Of a stretch of 64,000 nucleotides of DNA, positions 32,848 through 43,700 are shown in pieces; position 1 is the first letter of the stretch; the number at the start of each line of letters is the position of its first letter. Source of the stretch: Candidatus Zhuqueibacterota bacterium (GTDB taxonomy: Bacteria; Zhuqueibacterota; Zhuqueibacteria; Oceanimicrobiales; Oceanimicrobiaceae); NCBI GenBank assembly GCA_029261995.1, contig JAJDAF010000050.1, positions 62,001 to 126,000 of the forward strand, read 5' to 3'. The notes under the pieces are model-generated. The model was given only the letters and a program-made list of their open reading frames with translations. It was not told the DNA's origin and ran no database searches. A program made the position numbers and the translations under genes.

Positions 32848-33402
32848 ATGCCGGATGCTGCAAGAAGTGAAATCATGGATGCCGCTGGGTTGAATCGCAC
32901 GATTACCCGGCTCGCGCACGAAATCGCCGAGCGAAATCGCGGCGTGGAAAACTTGGTGCTGCTTGGAATCAGGACTCGGGGCCTGCCCTTGGCAGAGCGC
33001 CTGAATGCCCGGATTAATGACATTGAAGGCCAGATGCTGCCACTGGGCGCTCTGGATGTGACCATGTACCGCGACGATGTCTACCAGAAGATCAAGCAGC
33101 CGGAAGTACAGACCACCGAGATAAAGTTCAACATCGATGGCAAAACCGTTGTCATTGTCGATGACGTGCTTTTTACGGGCCGAACCATTCGGGCGGCACT
33201 GGACGCCATCGTCGATTTTGGCAGGCCAATGGCGATTCAACTTGCCGTGCTCGTAGACCGTGGTCATCGGGAATTGCCCATTCATGCAGACTACGTGGGC
33301 CGGGTTGTGCAGACGACCGCTGGCCAGGAAGTGAGGGTCAAAGTCCGGGAAATTGATGAGCAGGACCGGGTTTACCTTGTTGAAGCAAAGAAGGAAAGGT
33401 AA
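32848..33402 (+). CDS. pyrR: Bifunctional pyr operon regulator/uracil phosphoribosyltransferase PyrR
   Basis: 184-residue type I phosphoribosyltransferase fold. In other bacteria it binds pyr mRNA when UMP is high and favours termination; it can also make UMP from uracil and PRPP. The PRPP loop VVIVDDVLFTGRT is at about residues 101-113; RTRGLPLAERL and the DVTMYRDD region, which form the RNA- and UMP-binding faces, are conserved. It is the first gene of pyrR-pyrB-pyrC behind an attenuator-like terminator, just as in Bacillus-type pyr operons. Stop and next start are adjacent. Confidence 0.93.
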   Translation: MPDAARSEIMDAAGLNRTITRLAHEIAERNRGVENLVLLGIRTRGLPLAERLNARINDIEGQMLPLGALDVTMYRDDVYQKIKQPEVQTTEIKFNIDGKTVVIVDDVLFTGRTIRAALDAIVDFGRPMAIQLAVLVDRGHRELPIHADYVGRVVQTTAGQEVRVKVREIDEQDRVYLVEAKKER

Positions 33403-34341
33403 TTGGAATTCAATCGTAAACATTTGTTGGGACTTGAGGGGTTTTCCAGAGAAGAAATCATACACATTCTCGACACAGCCAATTCATTCAAAGAAGTCCT
33501 CTCCCGGCCCATACCAAAAGTCCCCACCTTGCGCGGCAAGACCATCGTTAATCTTTTTTTTGAAGCATCTACCAGAACCCGAATTTCATTTGAGCTGGCG
33601 CAAAAGCGATTGTCGGCCGACACGGTGAATTTCGCGACATCCACATCCTCGGTCAAGAAGGGTGAAACTTTGCGCGACACTGCTCGGAATATCGAAGCCA
33701 TGAAGATAGACATGGTTGTCATCCGGCATGGCGCCGCCGGTGCGCCACTCTTTCTCACGCAATGCGTGGATGCGTCTATCATCAACGCCGGCGATGGACA
33801 GCACGAACATCCGACCCAGGGACTGCTGGACCTGATGACTCTGCGCGACAAGTTTGGAGATCTGCAAGGCAAGAAGGTCGTCATCGTTGGAGACATCGCA
33901 CATAGCCGGGTGGCGCGTTCAAATATCTATGGCCTACAAGCCCTTGGTGCACAGGTCGGCCTTTGCGGTCCGTCCACATTCATGCCGTATCAGGCTGAAC
34001 ACTGGGGAACAGAAATATTCCACAGCATCGAAGAGGCCATCGAGTGGTCAGACGTTCTAAACGTCTTGAGAATTCAACTCGAACGGCAGGAAAAAGGCCT
34101 TTTCCCCTCGACCCGAGAATACCGTCGTTTCTTCGGAGTGACGCGCGAACGGCTTGAACACGCCAAGCGCGATATTACCATCCTCCATCCGGGCCCAATC
34201 AATCGTGGCGTCGAAATAGAAAGTGAACTCGCGGATAGTGAGTTCTCACTCATTCTCGACCAGGTAACTAACGGCGTCGCCGTGCGCATGGCTGCACTCT
34301 ATTTGTTTAGCGGCCTCAACAAAGAAACCACAGATGCTTAA
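33403..34341 (+). CDS. pyrB: Aspartate carbamoyltransferase catalytic subunit
   Basis: Makes carbamoyl aspartate in pyrimidine synthesis; 312 residues. The carbamoyl phosphate loop SxRTR is STRTR at 56-60, the second substrate block is HPTQGLLD near 131, and the aspartate loop [10 protein letters not shown] lies near the C-terminus. The start is TTG 33403, joined to the pyrR stop (TAATTG) with AAGGAAAGG just before, and no ATG is available near it. There is no pyrI regulatory gene, so the trimeric, unregulated class is expected with PyrR doing the control. Confidence 0.95.
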   Translation: MEFNRKHLLGLEGFSREEIIHILDTANSFKEVLSRPIPKVPTLRGKTIVNLFFEASTRTRISFELAQKRLSADTVNFATSTSSVKKGETLRDTARNIEAMKIDMVVIRHGAAGAPLFLTQCVDASIINAGDGQHEHPTQGLLDLMTLRDKFGDLQGKKVVIVGDIAHSRVARSNIYGLQALGAQVGLCGPSTFMPYQAEHWGTEIFHSIEEAIEWSDVLNVLRIQLERQEKGLFPSTREYRRFFGVTRERLEHAKRDITILHPGPINRGVEIESELADSEFSLILDQVTNGVAVRMAALYLFSGLNKETTDA

Positions 34342-34375
34342 CTCACAGAATTCTTGAACGGAGAACTGTCCCAAA

Positions 34376-35683
34376 ATGGCGGCAAAACTATCGACGACAA
34401 AGCTTGAGCGGGTTCTTTTTACCGGAGGGCAGGTCGTTGACCCTGAGCACCTGACTCAAAAGAAATCGGATGTTCTTGTTGAAAAAGGCAGGATTGTCGA
34501 TGTGGGTCAGTTCGATGGCGGCGAATTTGATGGCGAAAGAATCGACATCAACGGCAAGATCGTTTGCCCCGGCCTGATCGATATGCACGTCCATCTGCGC
34601 GAGCCTGGCCGTGAGGACGAGGAGACCGTCGAGAGTGGAGCGGCCGCTGCAATGTCCGGCGGATTCACTTCCATTTGTCCGATGCCAAACACAGAGCCGG
34701 CAGCAGACACAGCGGAGGTCATCGAGTTCCTGAAGAATCGCGCCAGAGATCTGCTGGTCGATGTTTTTCCCATCGGGGCGGTGACGAAAGGGCGCAAGGG
34801 TGAAGAGTTGGCGGAAATCGGTGCCTTGGTGGCTGCTGGCGCGGTGGCATTCTCGGACGACGGCGACCCCGTCTCGACCGCCGGACTGATGCGTCGAGCG
34901 CTCGAGTATTCGAACATGTTCGACGTTCCTATCATCGAACATTGTGAAGACAAGTCTCTTTCTGAAAACGGAGTCATGAATGAGAGCGCTGTCTCGACCC
35001 GTTTGGGGCTTCCTGGAATTCCAGGGATCTCTGAAGATGTTATCGTGGCCAGAGACGTAGAAATCGCCCAGTTTACAGGTGGCAAGCTGCACATCGCCCA
35101 CATTTCGACCGCCAATTCCGTTGATCTGGTTCGTCAAGCTAAGAAGCGGGGCATCAAGGTCACCTGTGAGGTCATGCCGCATCATTTTGCGCTTACCGAC
35201 GAAAGTATCGCAGGCTACGATCCCAATCTCAAAATGAACCCGCCATTGCGGACTCAGGCTGACGTGGATGCAATGCTTTCCGGCCTGAAAGACGGCACCA
35301 TCGATGTCATTGCGACCGACCACGCACCGCATTCCATAGAAGAGAAGGAAACGGAATTCGGCGTGGCGCCCTTCGGAATTGTTGGGCTGGAGACAGCGCT
35401 GGGACTGGTGATGAAGTATCTGGTCCAAGCCAAAGTTCTGACCCTGCCGCAGGCGGTGGCAAAAATGACGAAAGCGCCGGCTGATATTCTGAGGCTGGAG
35501 CGTGGCTCACTCAGCAAGGGTGCGCCTGCATCCCTGACCGTGTTCGATCCCGGCGTTTCGTGGACTGTGGACAAAGCAGCCTTCAAATCAAAGTCCAGGA
35601 ATACCCCGTTTGAAGGATGGGAATTGGTGGGACAGGTCTTCGGCCTGTTCAATAAGGGCTTGTGGTGGCAACCAGGTCAGTAG
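34376..35683 (+). CDS. pyrC: Dihydroorotase
   Basis: Zinc amidohydrolase that closes carbamoyl aspartate to dihydroorotate; 435 residues, class I length. Metal site DMHVHLREPG at 64-73, EHCED near 195, HISTANS near 240, the second histidine MPHHF near 268 and Asp-containing ATDHAPH near 313 are all present. The PCPMPNTEPAADT substrate loop is normal (SICPMPNTEP). It follows pyrB by 34 bases and ends the operon; pyrD, pyrE and pyrF are not in the window. Confidence 0.94.
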   Translation: MAAKLSTTKLERVLFTGGQVVDPEHLTQKKSDVLVEKGRIVDVGQFDGGEFDGERIDINGKIVCPGLIDMHVHLREPGREDEETVESGAAAAMSGGFTSICPMPNTEPAADTAEVIEFLKNRARDLLVDVFPIGAVTKGRKGEELAEIGALVAAGAVAFSDDGDPVSTAGLMRRALEYSNMFDVPIIEHCEDKSLSENGVMNESAVSTRLGLPGIPGISEDVIVARDVEIAQFTGGKLHIAHISTANSVDLVRQAKKRGIKVTCEVMPHHFALTDESIAGYDPNLKMNPPLRTQADVDAMLSGLKDGTIDVIATDHAPHSIEEKETEFGVAPFGIVGLETALGLVMKYLVQAKVLTLPQAVAKMTKAPADILRLERGSLSKGAPASLTVFDPGVSWTVDKAAFKSKSRNTPFEGWELVGQVFGLFNKGLWWQPGQ

Positions 35684-35749
35684 ACCTAAAAGCACGAGCC
35701 GACTGTGTTAACTTGCTGCTTCCGGATGAAGGCAATTCCACAAAAAAAC

Positions 35750-35778
35750 TTGACTCTTAGATAGAGATTTCTTATAAT
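35750..35778 (+). promoter_or_regulatory. Strong promoter of the rplM-rpsI operon
   Basis: TTGACT (35750-35755), 17 bases, TATAAT (35773-35778), the best sigma-70 match in the window, 52 bases before the rplM start. Confidence 0.85.
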
Positions 35779-35829
35779 GCCAAATTGCATTTTTGCAGCA
35801 AACAGGGAAAATGTTACAGGAGAGCAGCT

Positions 35830-36261
35830 TTGAAAACATATATTGCAAAACCTGATGAAGTCCAGGCCAAGTGGCTGCTCGTCGATGCCGAGGGCCTGGT
35901 GCTGGGCAGGCTGGCGACGCGTGTTGCCGGTATTCTCAAGGGGAAACACAAGGCCATCTACTCGCCTCACATGGATGTCGGAGACCATGTGGTGATCATC
36001 AACGCGGACAAGATTCGTGTGACGGGCAAGAAGGCAGACACGAAGCGCTACTACCGGCATACAGGATATCCTGGTGGGCTTCGTTCTGATTCATTCGAAG
36101 ACCTCATGACAAAGGCGCCTGAGCGTATTCTGCAGAAGGCCATTTGGGGCATGTTGCCCCACAATAAGCTTGGCAGAAAGATGTACAAGAAGTTGAAAGT
36201 TTATGCCGGCACGGCACACCCGCATGACCCGCAGAAACCAGAGAAAATCGAACTTAATTAA
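35830..36261 (+). CDS. rplM: 50S ribosomal protein L13
   Basis: 143 residues, full length for bacterial L13. The start is a TTG at 35830 with AGGAGA just upstream; from there the protein reads [10 protein letters not shown], aligning with the known L13 N-terminus, so TTG is convincing. Conserved [38 protein letters not shown] and [21 protein letters not shown] are present. It precedes rpsI by 17 bases, the usual pairing. Confidence 0.96.
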   Translation: MKTYIAKPDEVQAKWLLVDAEGLVLGRLATRVAGILKGKHKAIYSPHMDVGDHVVIINADKIRVTGKKADTKRYYRHTGYPGGLRSDSFEDLMTKAPERILQKAIWGMLPHNKLGRKMYKKLKVYAGTAHPHDPQKPEKIELN

Positions 36262-36278
36262 TTGATAAAGAGGATTGC

Positions 36279-36671
36279 ATGAAGAGTCAGGCATTTAGTG
36301 CCATCGGGCGGCGTAAAGAGGCTGTCGCCAGGGTAAGATTGCTGCCGGGAGACGGCAAGTTTGTTGTCAACAAGAAGCCGTTGCTTGAGTTTTTCAAGCG
36401 CGAAACATTGCAAATGATTATCGAGCAGCCTCTGAACATCACCGAGACGCTGGGCAAGTATGATGTTTTCGTCAACGTCAGAGGGGGAGGTCTGTCAGGC
36501 CAGGCGGGTGCGGTTCGCCTGGGGATAGCTCGTGCACTCATCAAAGTTGACTCTGAAAATCGTCCGCCTCTCAAGACAGCGGGCATGCTGACTCGCGACC
36601 CTCGTATGATCGAGCGCAAGAAATACGGTCAGCCAGGCGCGCGCAAGCGATTTCAGTTTTCAAAGCGTTAG
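36279..36671 (+). CDS. rpsI: 30S ribosomal protein S9
   Basis: 130 residues, normal. Begins [17 protein letters not shown] and ends with the tRNA-contacting tail [11 protein letters not shown], both S9 hallmarks, and has [19 protein letters not shown] in the middle. A T-rich run follows the stop. Partner of rplM in one operon. Confidence 0.96.
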   Translation: MKSQAFSAIGRRKEAVARVRLLPGDGKFVVNKKPLLEFFKRETLQMIIEQPLNITETLGKYDVFVNVRGGGLSGQAGAVRLGIARALIKVDSENRPPLKTAGMLTRDPRMIERKKYGQPGARKRFQFSKR

Positions 36672-36704
36672 ATTTTTTTCTTTTTCAAAGCTTCACACTA
36701 CTCA

Positions 36705-36752
36705 CACTGGCTCTTTTTTTGGGTGCCCTTCGGGGTCAATTCTTGGCCAGTG
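36705..36752 (+). promoter_or_regulatory. Structured leader of rpsB
   Basis: CACTGGC (36705-36711) pairs with GCCAGTG (36746-36752); inside is CCC-TTCG-GGG, a stable small hairpin. It ends 27 bases before the rpsB ATG and could be an S2 autoregulatory site; rpsB leaders with such roles are known elsewhere, but this one does not match a known consensus by eye. Confidence 0.4.
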
Positions 36753-36778
36753 GTGGACTAACCCAAATGGAGGTATAG

Positions 36779-37618
36779 ATGAACGTTTCCATTCAAGATC
36801 TGCTAATCGCGGGTTCCCATTTCGGCCACCTGACCCGCAGGTGGAATCCAAAGATGAAAAGATACATTTTCATGGAGCGAAATGGAATCTACGTAATTGA
36901 CCTCAAGAAAACCCTCGATTGCCTGCAAACAGCCTATCAGGAAATTGTGAATGTCGTTCGCGCTGGCGACGACGTGCTTTTTGTGGGAACCAAGAAGCAG
37001 GCCAAGGACATCATCAAGGCCGAAGCTGAGCGCTGTAACGCCTTTTATATCAACGAGCGTTGGCTCGGTGGTACCCTTACCAACTTCGCCACAATTAAGA
37101 AAAGCATCCGTCGCATGAAGCACATCGAGAAGATGGCCACGGACGGGACTTACGATAAACTCGTGAAGAAAGAAATTCTTCGGCATGAGCGTGAGCGTGA
37201 TAAGCTGGAATCGGTGCTGGGTGGTATTCGAGATATGAACCGTCTCCCCGGCGCCATTTTTATGGTGGACACCAAGAAGGAGAGTATTGCGGTTTCAGAG
37301 GCCACGAAGCTCAATATTCCGATTTTTGCAATTGTAGACACGAACTGTGACCCTGAGCAGGTGAACTACCCGATCCCAGCAAACGATGATGCCTTCAAAT
37401 CAATCAATCTGATTACACACGCGATTGCGGACGCTATCATTGAAGGCAAGAGCGCCAGTCATGCAGATGTTGGGCGAGAAGATGCTGTGGCTGACAAGAA
37501 GCCTGCAGAAGCAGTGTCCGATCAGGTCATTGTAACGGAAGATGCTGCACAGGTGGAAGCCGTCGCTGAGCAAATTGAGCGCAGCAAGGAAGTAGAAGGC
37601 GAAAAGAAAGCTGAGTAA
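36779..37618 (+). CDS. rpsB: 30S ribosomal protein S2
   Basis: 279 residues. Core of about 225 residues with the S2 blocks [49 protein letters not shown], and [32 protein letters not shown]-terminal acidic tail of some 50 residues (Ala/Glu/Val-rich) follows, common in non-enterobacterial S2. AATGGAGG lies before the ATG. Followed by tsf as in most bacteria. Confidence 0.97.
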   Translation: MNVSIQDLLIAGSHFGHLTRRWNPKMKRYIFMERNGIYVIDLKKTLDCLQTAYQEIVNVVRAGDDVLFVGTKKQAKDIIKAEAERCNAFYINERWLGGTLTNFATIKKSIRRMKHIEKMATDGTYDKLVKKEILRHERERDKLESVLGGIRDMNRLPGAIFMVDTKKESIAVSEATKLNIPIFAIVDTNCDPEQVNYPIPANDDAFKSINLITHAIADAIIEGKSASHADVGREDAVADKKPAEAVSDQVIVTEDAAQVEAVAEQIERSKEVEGEKKAE

Positions 37619-37648
37619 TCAAGAAACGTTAGTTCGGAGGCGTAAGTA

Positions 37649-38242
37649 ATGTCAGTTTCTGCTGATAAAGTAAAAGCGTTAAGAGAAAAAACCGGCGTTG
37701 GCATCATGGAGTGCAAAGGCGCCCTCCAAGAAACCGACGGCGATGTGGATAAAGCTGTTGAGCTACTGCGCAAAAAAGGCGTCGCTTCTGCTGAGAAGCG
37801 GGCCGGGCGCGAAACCAAAGAAGGATTGGTTGAAGCATACATTCATCCCGGGAGTCGTCTGGGTGTCCTTCTTGAGGTGAACTGCGAAACGGACTTTGTG
37901 GCCAAGAACGATGATTTTAAGGCCTTCGTTAAAGACGTAGCTATGCAGGTCGCGGCCACCAATGCGCGGGTGGTTTCAAGAGAAGAATTTGACGGGGAAG
38001 AAGTCGATAAAGAGTTGGAAATTTACACAACTCAGGCCAAGAACGAAGGCAAGCCCGAGAATATTATCGAGCGTTACGTTCAAGGCAAGCTCGAGAAGTT
38101 TTACAAAGAAAGCGTCTTGCTCGAGCAGGGCTTCATAAAAGACCCCAACAAGAGCGTCAAGGACCTCCTGACAGACATTATTGCCAAGACGGGCGAGAAC
38201 ATTCAGATCAGAAGATTCTCCCGGTTTCAATTGGGTTCCTGA
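37649..38242 (+). CDS. tsf: Translation elongation factor Ts
   Basis: Guanine-nucleotide exchange factor for EF-Tu. 197 residues, the short form as in Thermus and many deep lineages. It has the UBA-like start [25 protein letters not shown], the invariant TDFVAKND region ([16 protein letters not shown]), and one dimerisation domain only, while E. coli EF-Ts (283) has two. An AGGCG ribosome site is present. Next gene is pyrH. Confidence 0.95.
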   Translation: MSVSADKVKALREKTGVGIMECKGALQETDGDVDKAVELLRKKGVASAEKRAGRETKEGLVEAYIHPGSRLGVLLEVNCETDFVAKNDDFKAFVKDVAMQVAATNARVVSREEFDGEEVDKELEIYTTQAKNEGKPENIIERYVQGKLEKFYKESVLLEQGFIKDPNKSVKDLLTDIIAKTGENIQIRRFSRFQLGS

Positions 38243-38279
38243 CCGTTCGTCATCGCAGCCAGCTAAACAGGAACAACCG

Positions 38280-38999
38280 ATGCAGCAATTGCGGTACAAA
38301 CGCATTCTTCTGAAACTGAGCGGAGAAGCGTTGATGGGGCAACAGGGATTGGGAATTGACCCCAATATCGTTGAAAATGTAGCTCTGGAACTCAAAGAAG
38401 TAACCGAGTTTGGCACTGAGGTCGGGATCGTTATCGGTGGCGGCAACATTTTTAGAGGGCTTTCGGCAAGTGCGCGTGGCATGGACCGTGTGTCGGCCGA
38501 CTACATGGGGATGCTGGCAACAGTCATCAACGCTATGGCGCTGCAAGATTATCTTGAGCGCAACAACGTCTACACCCGTGTCCTGACCGCGATAAAGATG
38601 GAAGAAGTTGCGGAACCATTCATCCGTCGGCGTGCGATGAGGCATCTTGAAAAGGGGCGAGTCGTGATCTTTGCGGCTGGCACTGGCAACCCATATTTTA
38701 CCACCGACACAGCTGCCGCACTTCGGGCCGTCGAGATCGAGGCCGACGTCATCCTGAAAGCCACAAAGGTTGATGGCGTTTATGACTCCGATCCGATGAA
38801 GAATAAAGATGCTAAGATGTTTGACGAACTCAGTTATCTCGATGTCGTCAAACGCCAATTGACGGTAATGGACACCACGGCCGTAACGCTGTGTATGGAA
38901 AATAAACTCCCGATCGTGGTTTACAACATCACCCGGCCGGGAAACCTGAAGCGAGTTCTTCAGGGTGAGCCAATTGGAACCAAAATCTCGGGTGCTTGA
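38280..38999 (+). CDS. pyrH: UMP kinase
   Basis: Phosphorylates UMP to UDP; 239 residues. [13 protein letters not shown] at the start, [10 protein letters not shown], the [10 protein letters not shown] segment and [17 protein letters not shown] are all family marks, and the C-terminal [14 protein letters not shown] is normal. The ATG 38280 has AGGAA nine bases upstream; earlier starts would lie inside tsf. rpsB-tsf-pyrH-frr order is the classical one. Confidence 0.95.
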   Translation: MQQLRYKRILLKLSGEALMGQQGLGIDPNIVENVALELKEVTEFGTEVGIVIGGGNIFRGLSASARGMDRVSADYMGMLATVINAMALQDYLERNNVYTRVLTAIKMEEVAEPFIRRRAMRHLEKGRVVIFAAGTGNPYFTTDTAAALRAVEIEADVILKATKVDGVYDSDPMKNKDAKMFDELSYLDVVKRQLTVMDTTAVTLCMENKLPIVVYNITRPGNLKRVLQGEPIGTKISGA

Positions 39000-39000
39000 T

Positions 39001-39561
39001 ATGGATATTAACGAAGTCCAGCGCAGTGCTGAAGATCGTATGCAGAAGGCAGTTGAGAACACACGCGTCGAGTTCACAAAGATACGGACGGGCAAGGCTT
39101 CACCGGCCCTGCTGGATACAGTTAGAGTGTCCTACTATGGCAACATGGTGCCGATTAAGCAGGTGGCCACAATCAATACTCCAGAGCCAAGGTTGATCAC
39201 CATCCAGCCTTGGGAGAAGAACCTGATCGCCGAGATCGATAAAGCAATTATGAAATCTGAACTTGGCCTGACACCGGTCAATGACGGCACTCTCATCCGC
39301 CTGCCTATTCCACAGTTGACCGAGGAACGCCGCAAAGACCTCGTGCGTCTGTGCCACAAGCTAGCTGAAGAAGGCCGTATCGCAATCCGAAATGTCCGTC
39401 GCGACTGCAATGACAAGTTCAAAAAGGCTCAGAAAGACCATGATATTTCGGAAGATCAAAGTCATACAGCCATGGACGAAGTTCAGAGTTTGACCGACAA
39501 ATATATCAAACAAACAGATGATCTCCTCAAACTCAAGGAAGAGGATGTCATGGAAGTCTAG
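39001..39561 (+). CDS. frr: Ribosome recycling factor
   Basis: Splits the post-termination ribosome together with EF-G; 186 residues, standard. The ATG is one base past the pyrH stop. It shows RTGKASPALLDTVRVSYYG, INTPEPRLITIQPWEK, and the helical part ending NIKQTDDLLKLKEEDVMEV. Last gene of the rpsB operon. Confidence 0.96.
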   Translation: MDINEVQRSAEDRMQKAVENTRVEFTKIRTGKASPALLDTVRVSYYGNMVPIKQVATINTPEPRLITIQPWEKNLIAEIDKAIMKSELGLTPVNDGTLIRLPIPQLTEERRKDLVRLCHKLAEEGRIAIRNVRRDCNDKFKKAQKDHDISEDQSHTAMDEVQSLTDKYIKQTDDLLKLKEEDVMEV

Positions 39562-39666
39562 CTGTTTGATTACATCAACTGTGAATACTTGGCCGTTTCC
39601 TCATCTGTAGACTGGAAGCGGCTTTTGTTTTTGGATGAGAGCATACTCCGGGTTGATTTAAACGAG

Positions 39667-40623
39667 ATGCCTTTGCGGAAGCCTAAAACAATTTCGAGAA
39701 TGGTCTCGGCAATCCTGCCTTTTTTGGTTCTGGCTGGAACCAGCAATGTACTCAGGGCACAAACTGGCCAAATAAAGTTCGTGCGTGCCTTCCCAGGTGG
39801 TGAAGACGAGCAGGCGCAACTTTCCGAGCCGCAGTCCTTGGCAGTCGATCTGCACGGCAACGTTTTTGTGGTGGATACCGGCAACAACCGAATTCTGAAA
39901 TTTGACCGGCGGGGCAGCGTGGCTGCGATTGTCGGTGGCTTCGGATGGCAACGCGAGGAGTTTGACACTCCCGTAGATATCAGCATCAAATCGATGCTGG
40001 ATGTATTTATCGCAGATTTTAACAACCAGCGTGTCGAACGCTACGACAAGGATTTGAATTTCCTGTCATCGCTGGTCGCAGATGATAACGAGCCTGAGAC
40101 CCTGCGCTTCGGTTTTCCGACAGGAGTAGATATTTCGAAGCACGGCGAACTTTTTTTGTGTGACAGTGAAAACAATCGCATTGTGAAATTCAATGCTTTT
40201 GGCAAACCGGTGTTGAGTTTCGGAGATTTCAACTGGGGTCCGGGGCAACTCAACTCGCCTGTAAGAATAGAAGTCACGTCAGACGACCGTGTCTACGTTT
40301 CCGACAAGAGTGCCGGCGACATCGTTGCTTTTGATTACTATGGGAACTTTCTGGCTCGTCTTGGCGGCAAAGATCTTAGCCAGCCAGAAGGCCTGGTTGC
40401 TGGTCGGGATATGCTTTTTGTGGCGGATCCTGGTAATGAGCGTATCGTGGTGTTGGGGCCCGGCGGACAGCTAGAATTTGTATGGGGCTCGCATGGCGCA
40501 GCCTTTGGGGCCTTCGACAATCCAATGGACGTCGCTTTAGATGATGAATACGTTTACGTTCTCGACTCGGGCAATGGTCGTGTGCAGGTTTTCGGATGGC
40601 CTGAGTTGAAGCGAGATGAGTGA
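39667..40623 (+). CDS. Secreted NHL-repeat beta-propeller protein
   Basis: 318 residues: a signal peptide (PLRKPKTISRMVSAILPFL to VLRAQ) and then about 270 residues with six NHL-type blades, seen in repeats of the form (A)VDLHGNVFVVDTGNNRILKFD, VFIADFNNQRVERYD, LFLCDSENNRIVKFN, VYVSDKSAGDIVAFD, LFVADPGNERIVVLG and VYVLDSGNGRVQVFG. Such propellers bind ligands or partner proteins outside the cell; a specific role cannot be assigned. The ATG 39667 gives a clean signal peptide. The barrel protein gene follows after 119 bases. Confidence 0.85.
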   Translation: MPLRKPKTISRMVSAILPFLVLAGTSNVLRAQTGQIKFVRAFPGGEDEQAQLSEPQSLAVDLHGNVFVVDTGNNRILKFDRRGSVAAIVGGFGWQREEFDTPVDISIKSMLDVFIADFNNQRVERYDKDLNFLSSLVADDNEPETLRFGFPTGVDISKHGELFLCDSENNRIVKFNAFGKPVLSFGDFNWGPGQLNSPVRIEVTSDDRVYVSDKSAGDIVAFDYYGNFLARLGGKDLSQPEGLVAGRDMLFVADPGNERIVVLGPGGQLEFVWGSHGAAFGAFDNPMDVALDDEYVYVLDSGNGRVQVFGWPELKRDE

Positions 40624-40742
40624 ATCAAATTAATGGGAGACTGCCTGGTTTCATTTGTTACAGTTGGCTCTTATGATCAAAGCCGGCGCGAGAAATTACG
40701 GTTACCGAGTTTGTAAATTTTACCTGATCGTGTCCGACAGCA

Positions 40743-43700
40743 TTGCGACGACCCAAATCAAAATTTCTGTTCTGGCTTGCATTCGCCATTCTAATCCCCA
40801 CGATGTTGGTAGGCCAGTCTGCCCCTCAATCTCATGCTCTTTTTACGCTGACATCGAAGACAATTCTGGTTGCTTTCGACGGCAGGCAAACACAGCATGC
40901 ACTTCCAGATTCCTTTATCGTGCCGGCTTCAGAAAATGTTTTTGCAGGGAGGTTGCGCTTGCGTCGCGGACAAGACTATGAAATAGACCACATTTCTGGC
41001 GTCTTTCGAATCAAGCGCGACTTGTTGGCTGGAACCGAGCTTCAAATCTCCTATCGCTTCTTCCCCTTCAATCTGCGCAAGAGCTACTTGCATCGCCGGC
41101 TTGTGATGGCGCCAACCGAGGAAGTGCTGCCGGACAGCGGTCGCTCCCCTCCTCATCCGACTCCAGTTCAGGCATCGACCGACAGTCCGGGTACTAATCT
41201 TCGGCGAAGCGGCAGCATCATTCGCGGCGTCTCCGTCGGGTCGAGCCAGGGCCTGCAGGTTGACTCGGGATTACGGTTGCAGGTGGCTGGCAAACTCACT
41301 GAAAATGTGGAAGTTCTGGCTTCCTTGACGGATCAGAATACGCCCATTCAGCCCGAAGGCAACACCCAGACGCTGCAGGAAATCGACAAAGTGTTTGTTC
41401 AGATCACTGCGCCCCGGCTGAGAGCGACACTTGGCGATTTTTCTCTCGATCTGGTTGGGACAAGCTTGACCAACTACAGCAGAAAGCTTGAAGGAGTGAT
41501 GGCAGAAGGCAGTTTTGACGGTGGTGAGTTTAAGGTCTCCGCCGCCGTTTCTCGTGGCCAGTTCACGACCAATCAATTTGCCGGGCAGGAAGGCAATCAG
41601 GGGCCTTACCAGTTGCGCGCGGAGACCGGAAATATAAATATCATCGTGTTGGCCGGCACCGAGAAGGTCTGGTTGGATGGCGAGTTGCTGGCGCGCGGCG
41701 AAAATAACGACTATGTCATCGAGTATGGTAATGGCCAGATCACGTTTACGCGCAATCGTTTGATTACCGCGGATTCTAGAATTGTCGTGGATTTTCAGTC
41801 TTCCGAGGAGAGTTTTCAGCGCAACTATCTTGCCGCACAGGGCCGGGCCCGACTGCTAAACGAGAAGCTTGAGGTCACCACCACGTTTGTTCAGGAAAGT
41901 GATGACAAAGATAGCCCTCTGACGGTACCGTTGTCTGATGAGGCGCTCGCCGTCCTGCAGGCTGCGGGCGACAGCCTGGCGATTGTGCCCGGTGACACGC
42001 TCGTTGGTCCTGGCAGGGGCAACTACACCAAGGACTCGACAGGTGTGTTCATTTACGTTGGCGACGAGAGTGGTGAATACAACGTCCGCTTCTCGTTTTT
42101 CGGCGCTGGTCTCGGAGGCTACCGAAATATTGGTCTTGGACGATTTGAATACGTCGGCGACGGCAACGGCGACTACCGCCCCTTCATTCTCCTGCCTAAG
42201 GCCGCGCAGCAGCAGGTGTTTGGAGTCAGGCTCTCGTCTGAACCCTTCTCCCGCTTGAAACTCGACGGCGAGGTCGCCATCAACCGTTTTGACAGCAATC
42301 TCTACTCCGACAAGAACGACAGCGAGAACACCGGAAATGCCTACGCGGTCGGCGTCAGCCTGCAGCCAACCGGATTGCGCATCTCGGGCAAGGATTTTGG
42401 CCAGTTGCAGTTGAGCGGACGGCTGCGGCGAAAATCGTCCAATTACCGAGACATCGACCGCACCAATGTTGCCGAATTCAACCGCGTCTGGAACCTCGAT
42501 GATGGCAATTTGCCGGCCACCGAAAACATCGCTGATGTGCAAGCACAGTATCGCCCGTGGCAGGGAGTTTCCGTGCGAGGCGGGCTGGGCAGACTCGACA
42601 GGTCGTCCGACTTGCGGTCCAATCGCTGGGAGGCCCAGGCGCAGGTCAAGCGAACTCATTTGCCGGAGCTGGATTACTTTGTCGAGTCCATCGATCGCGA
42701 TGAACAAGCAAACAAATCTACGAGCAACTGGCTTCGGCAACGAGGCCATGTCAGGGCCGGACTCTGGCGTTTTACGCCCACTTTTGAGTACGAAGGCGAA
42801 GTGCGTAAAGACTCTCAGGCAGATAGCAATCGCGTTGGTTTCCGTTTCGATGCCTACACGGCAGGCCTGCAATTCGCACCCTGGAAATCGCTGGTTGCCG
42901 GCGCAAGCTACAAATTGCGCGATGATGATGACCGCCAGGGCGGCACCTTCTTGCCCAAGTCAAGAGCGCGCACCCAGGCTCTGTCTCTGCTCTTGAAGAA
43001 TTGGCACGCCATTAACCTGACCGCGTCCTATACGCACCGCAATCGTGAGTTTTCAGACCCGACTGCGCAGGACACGCGTACCGATCTTGCTGACCTGCGG
43101 CTGGCCTATCACCCAAAGAATCGAGGTGTGCGAGGGAGCATTTTTTACCAAATCTCCAATACGCAAATGGCCCGCCAGGAAGAGGTTTTCGTGGAAGTTG
43201 ACGAGGGCGATGGTAATTTTCGTTTCAACGATGAGTTGAATGAGTTTGAGCCGGATCCGTTCGGCCGTTTTGTACGACGTTTGTTTACGACCAAGGATTT
43301 CGTGCCCGTCGTCCAACTGCGGTTGCGCGGCGACCTTCGCCTGAACGGCAAGCAGTTCTTCAACAAGGGCAAACCGAGCCGGAGCCATCGACCTGGCCGC
43401 GCGGAAAGACTGCTGAGTCCCTTCTCTAGCGAGACATTTTTCCGGCTGGATGAGCGCAGTACCGAGGAGGATGTCAACAGAATCTACCTGCTTGATTCCG
43501 GCGTTTTTCAGAATGACAGCACCACCATTTTCGGCAGTACGGAGTTCCGACAGGATGTTCATCTGTGGCAGAACAGTCGAAAGTTTTCGGTCCGATACCG
43601 GTTTCGCGGACGCAGCGAACTCAACAACCAGTTCGTCGGCGGCGGACAGAAACGCGTCGTTTCAGAGCATCAGATTCGTGTGATTCGGAAACTGTGGGGA

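Noticed and set aside
34388-35428. 346-codon frame antisense to pyrC
   Set aside because: Shadow of the dihydroorotase frame; no ribosome site, no family.
41856-42872. 338-codon frame antisense to the large barrel gene
   Set aside because: Shadow of the sense frame; the sense product has a signal peptide and strand pattern.
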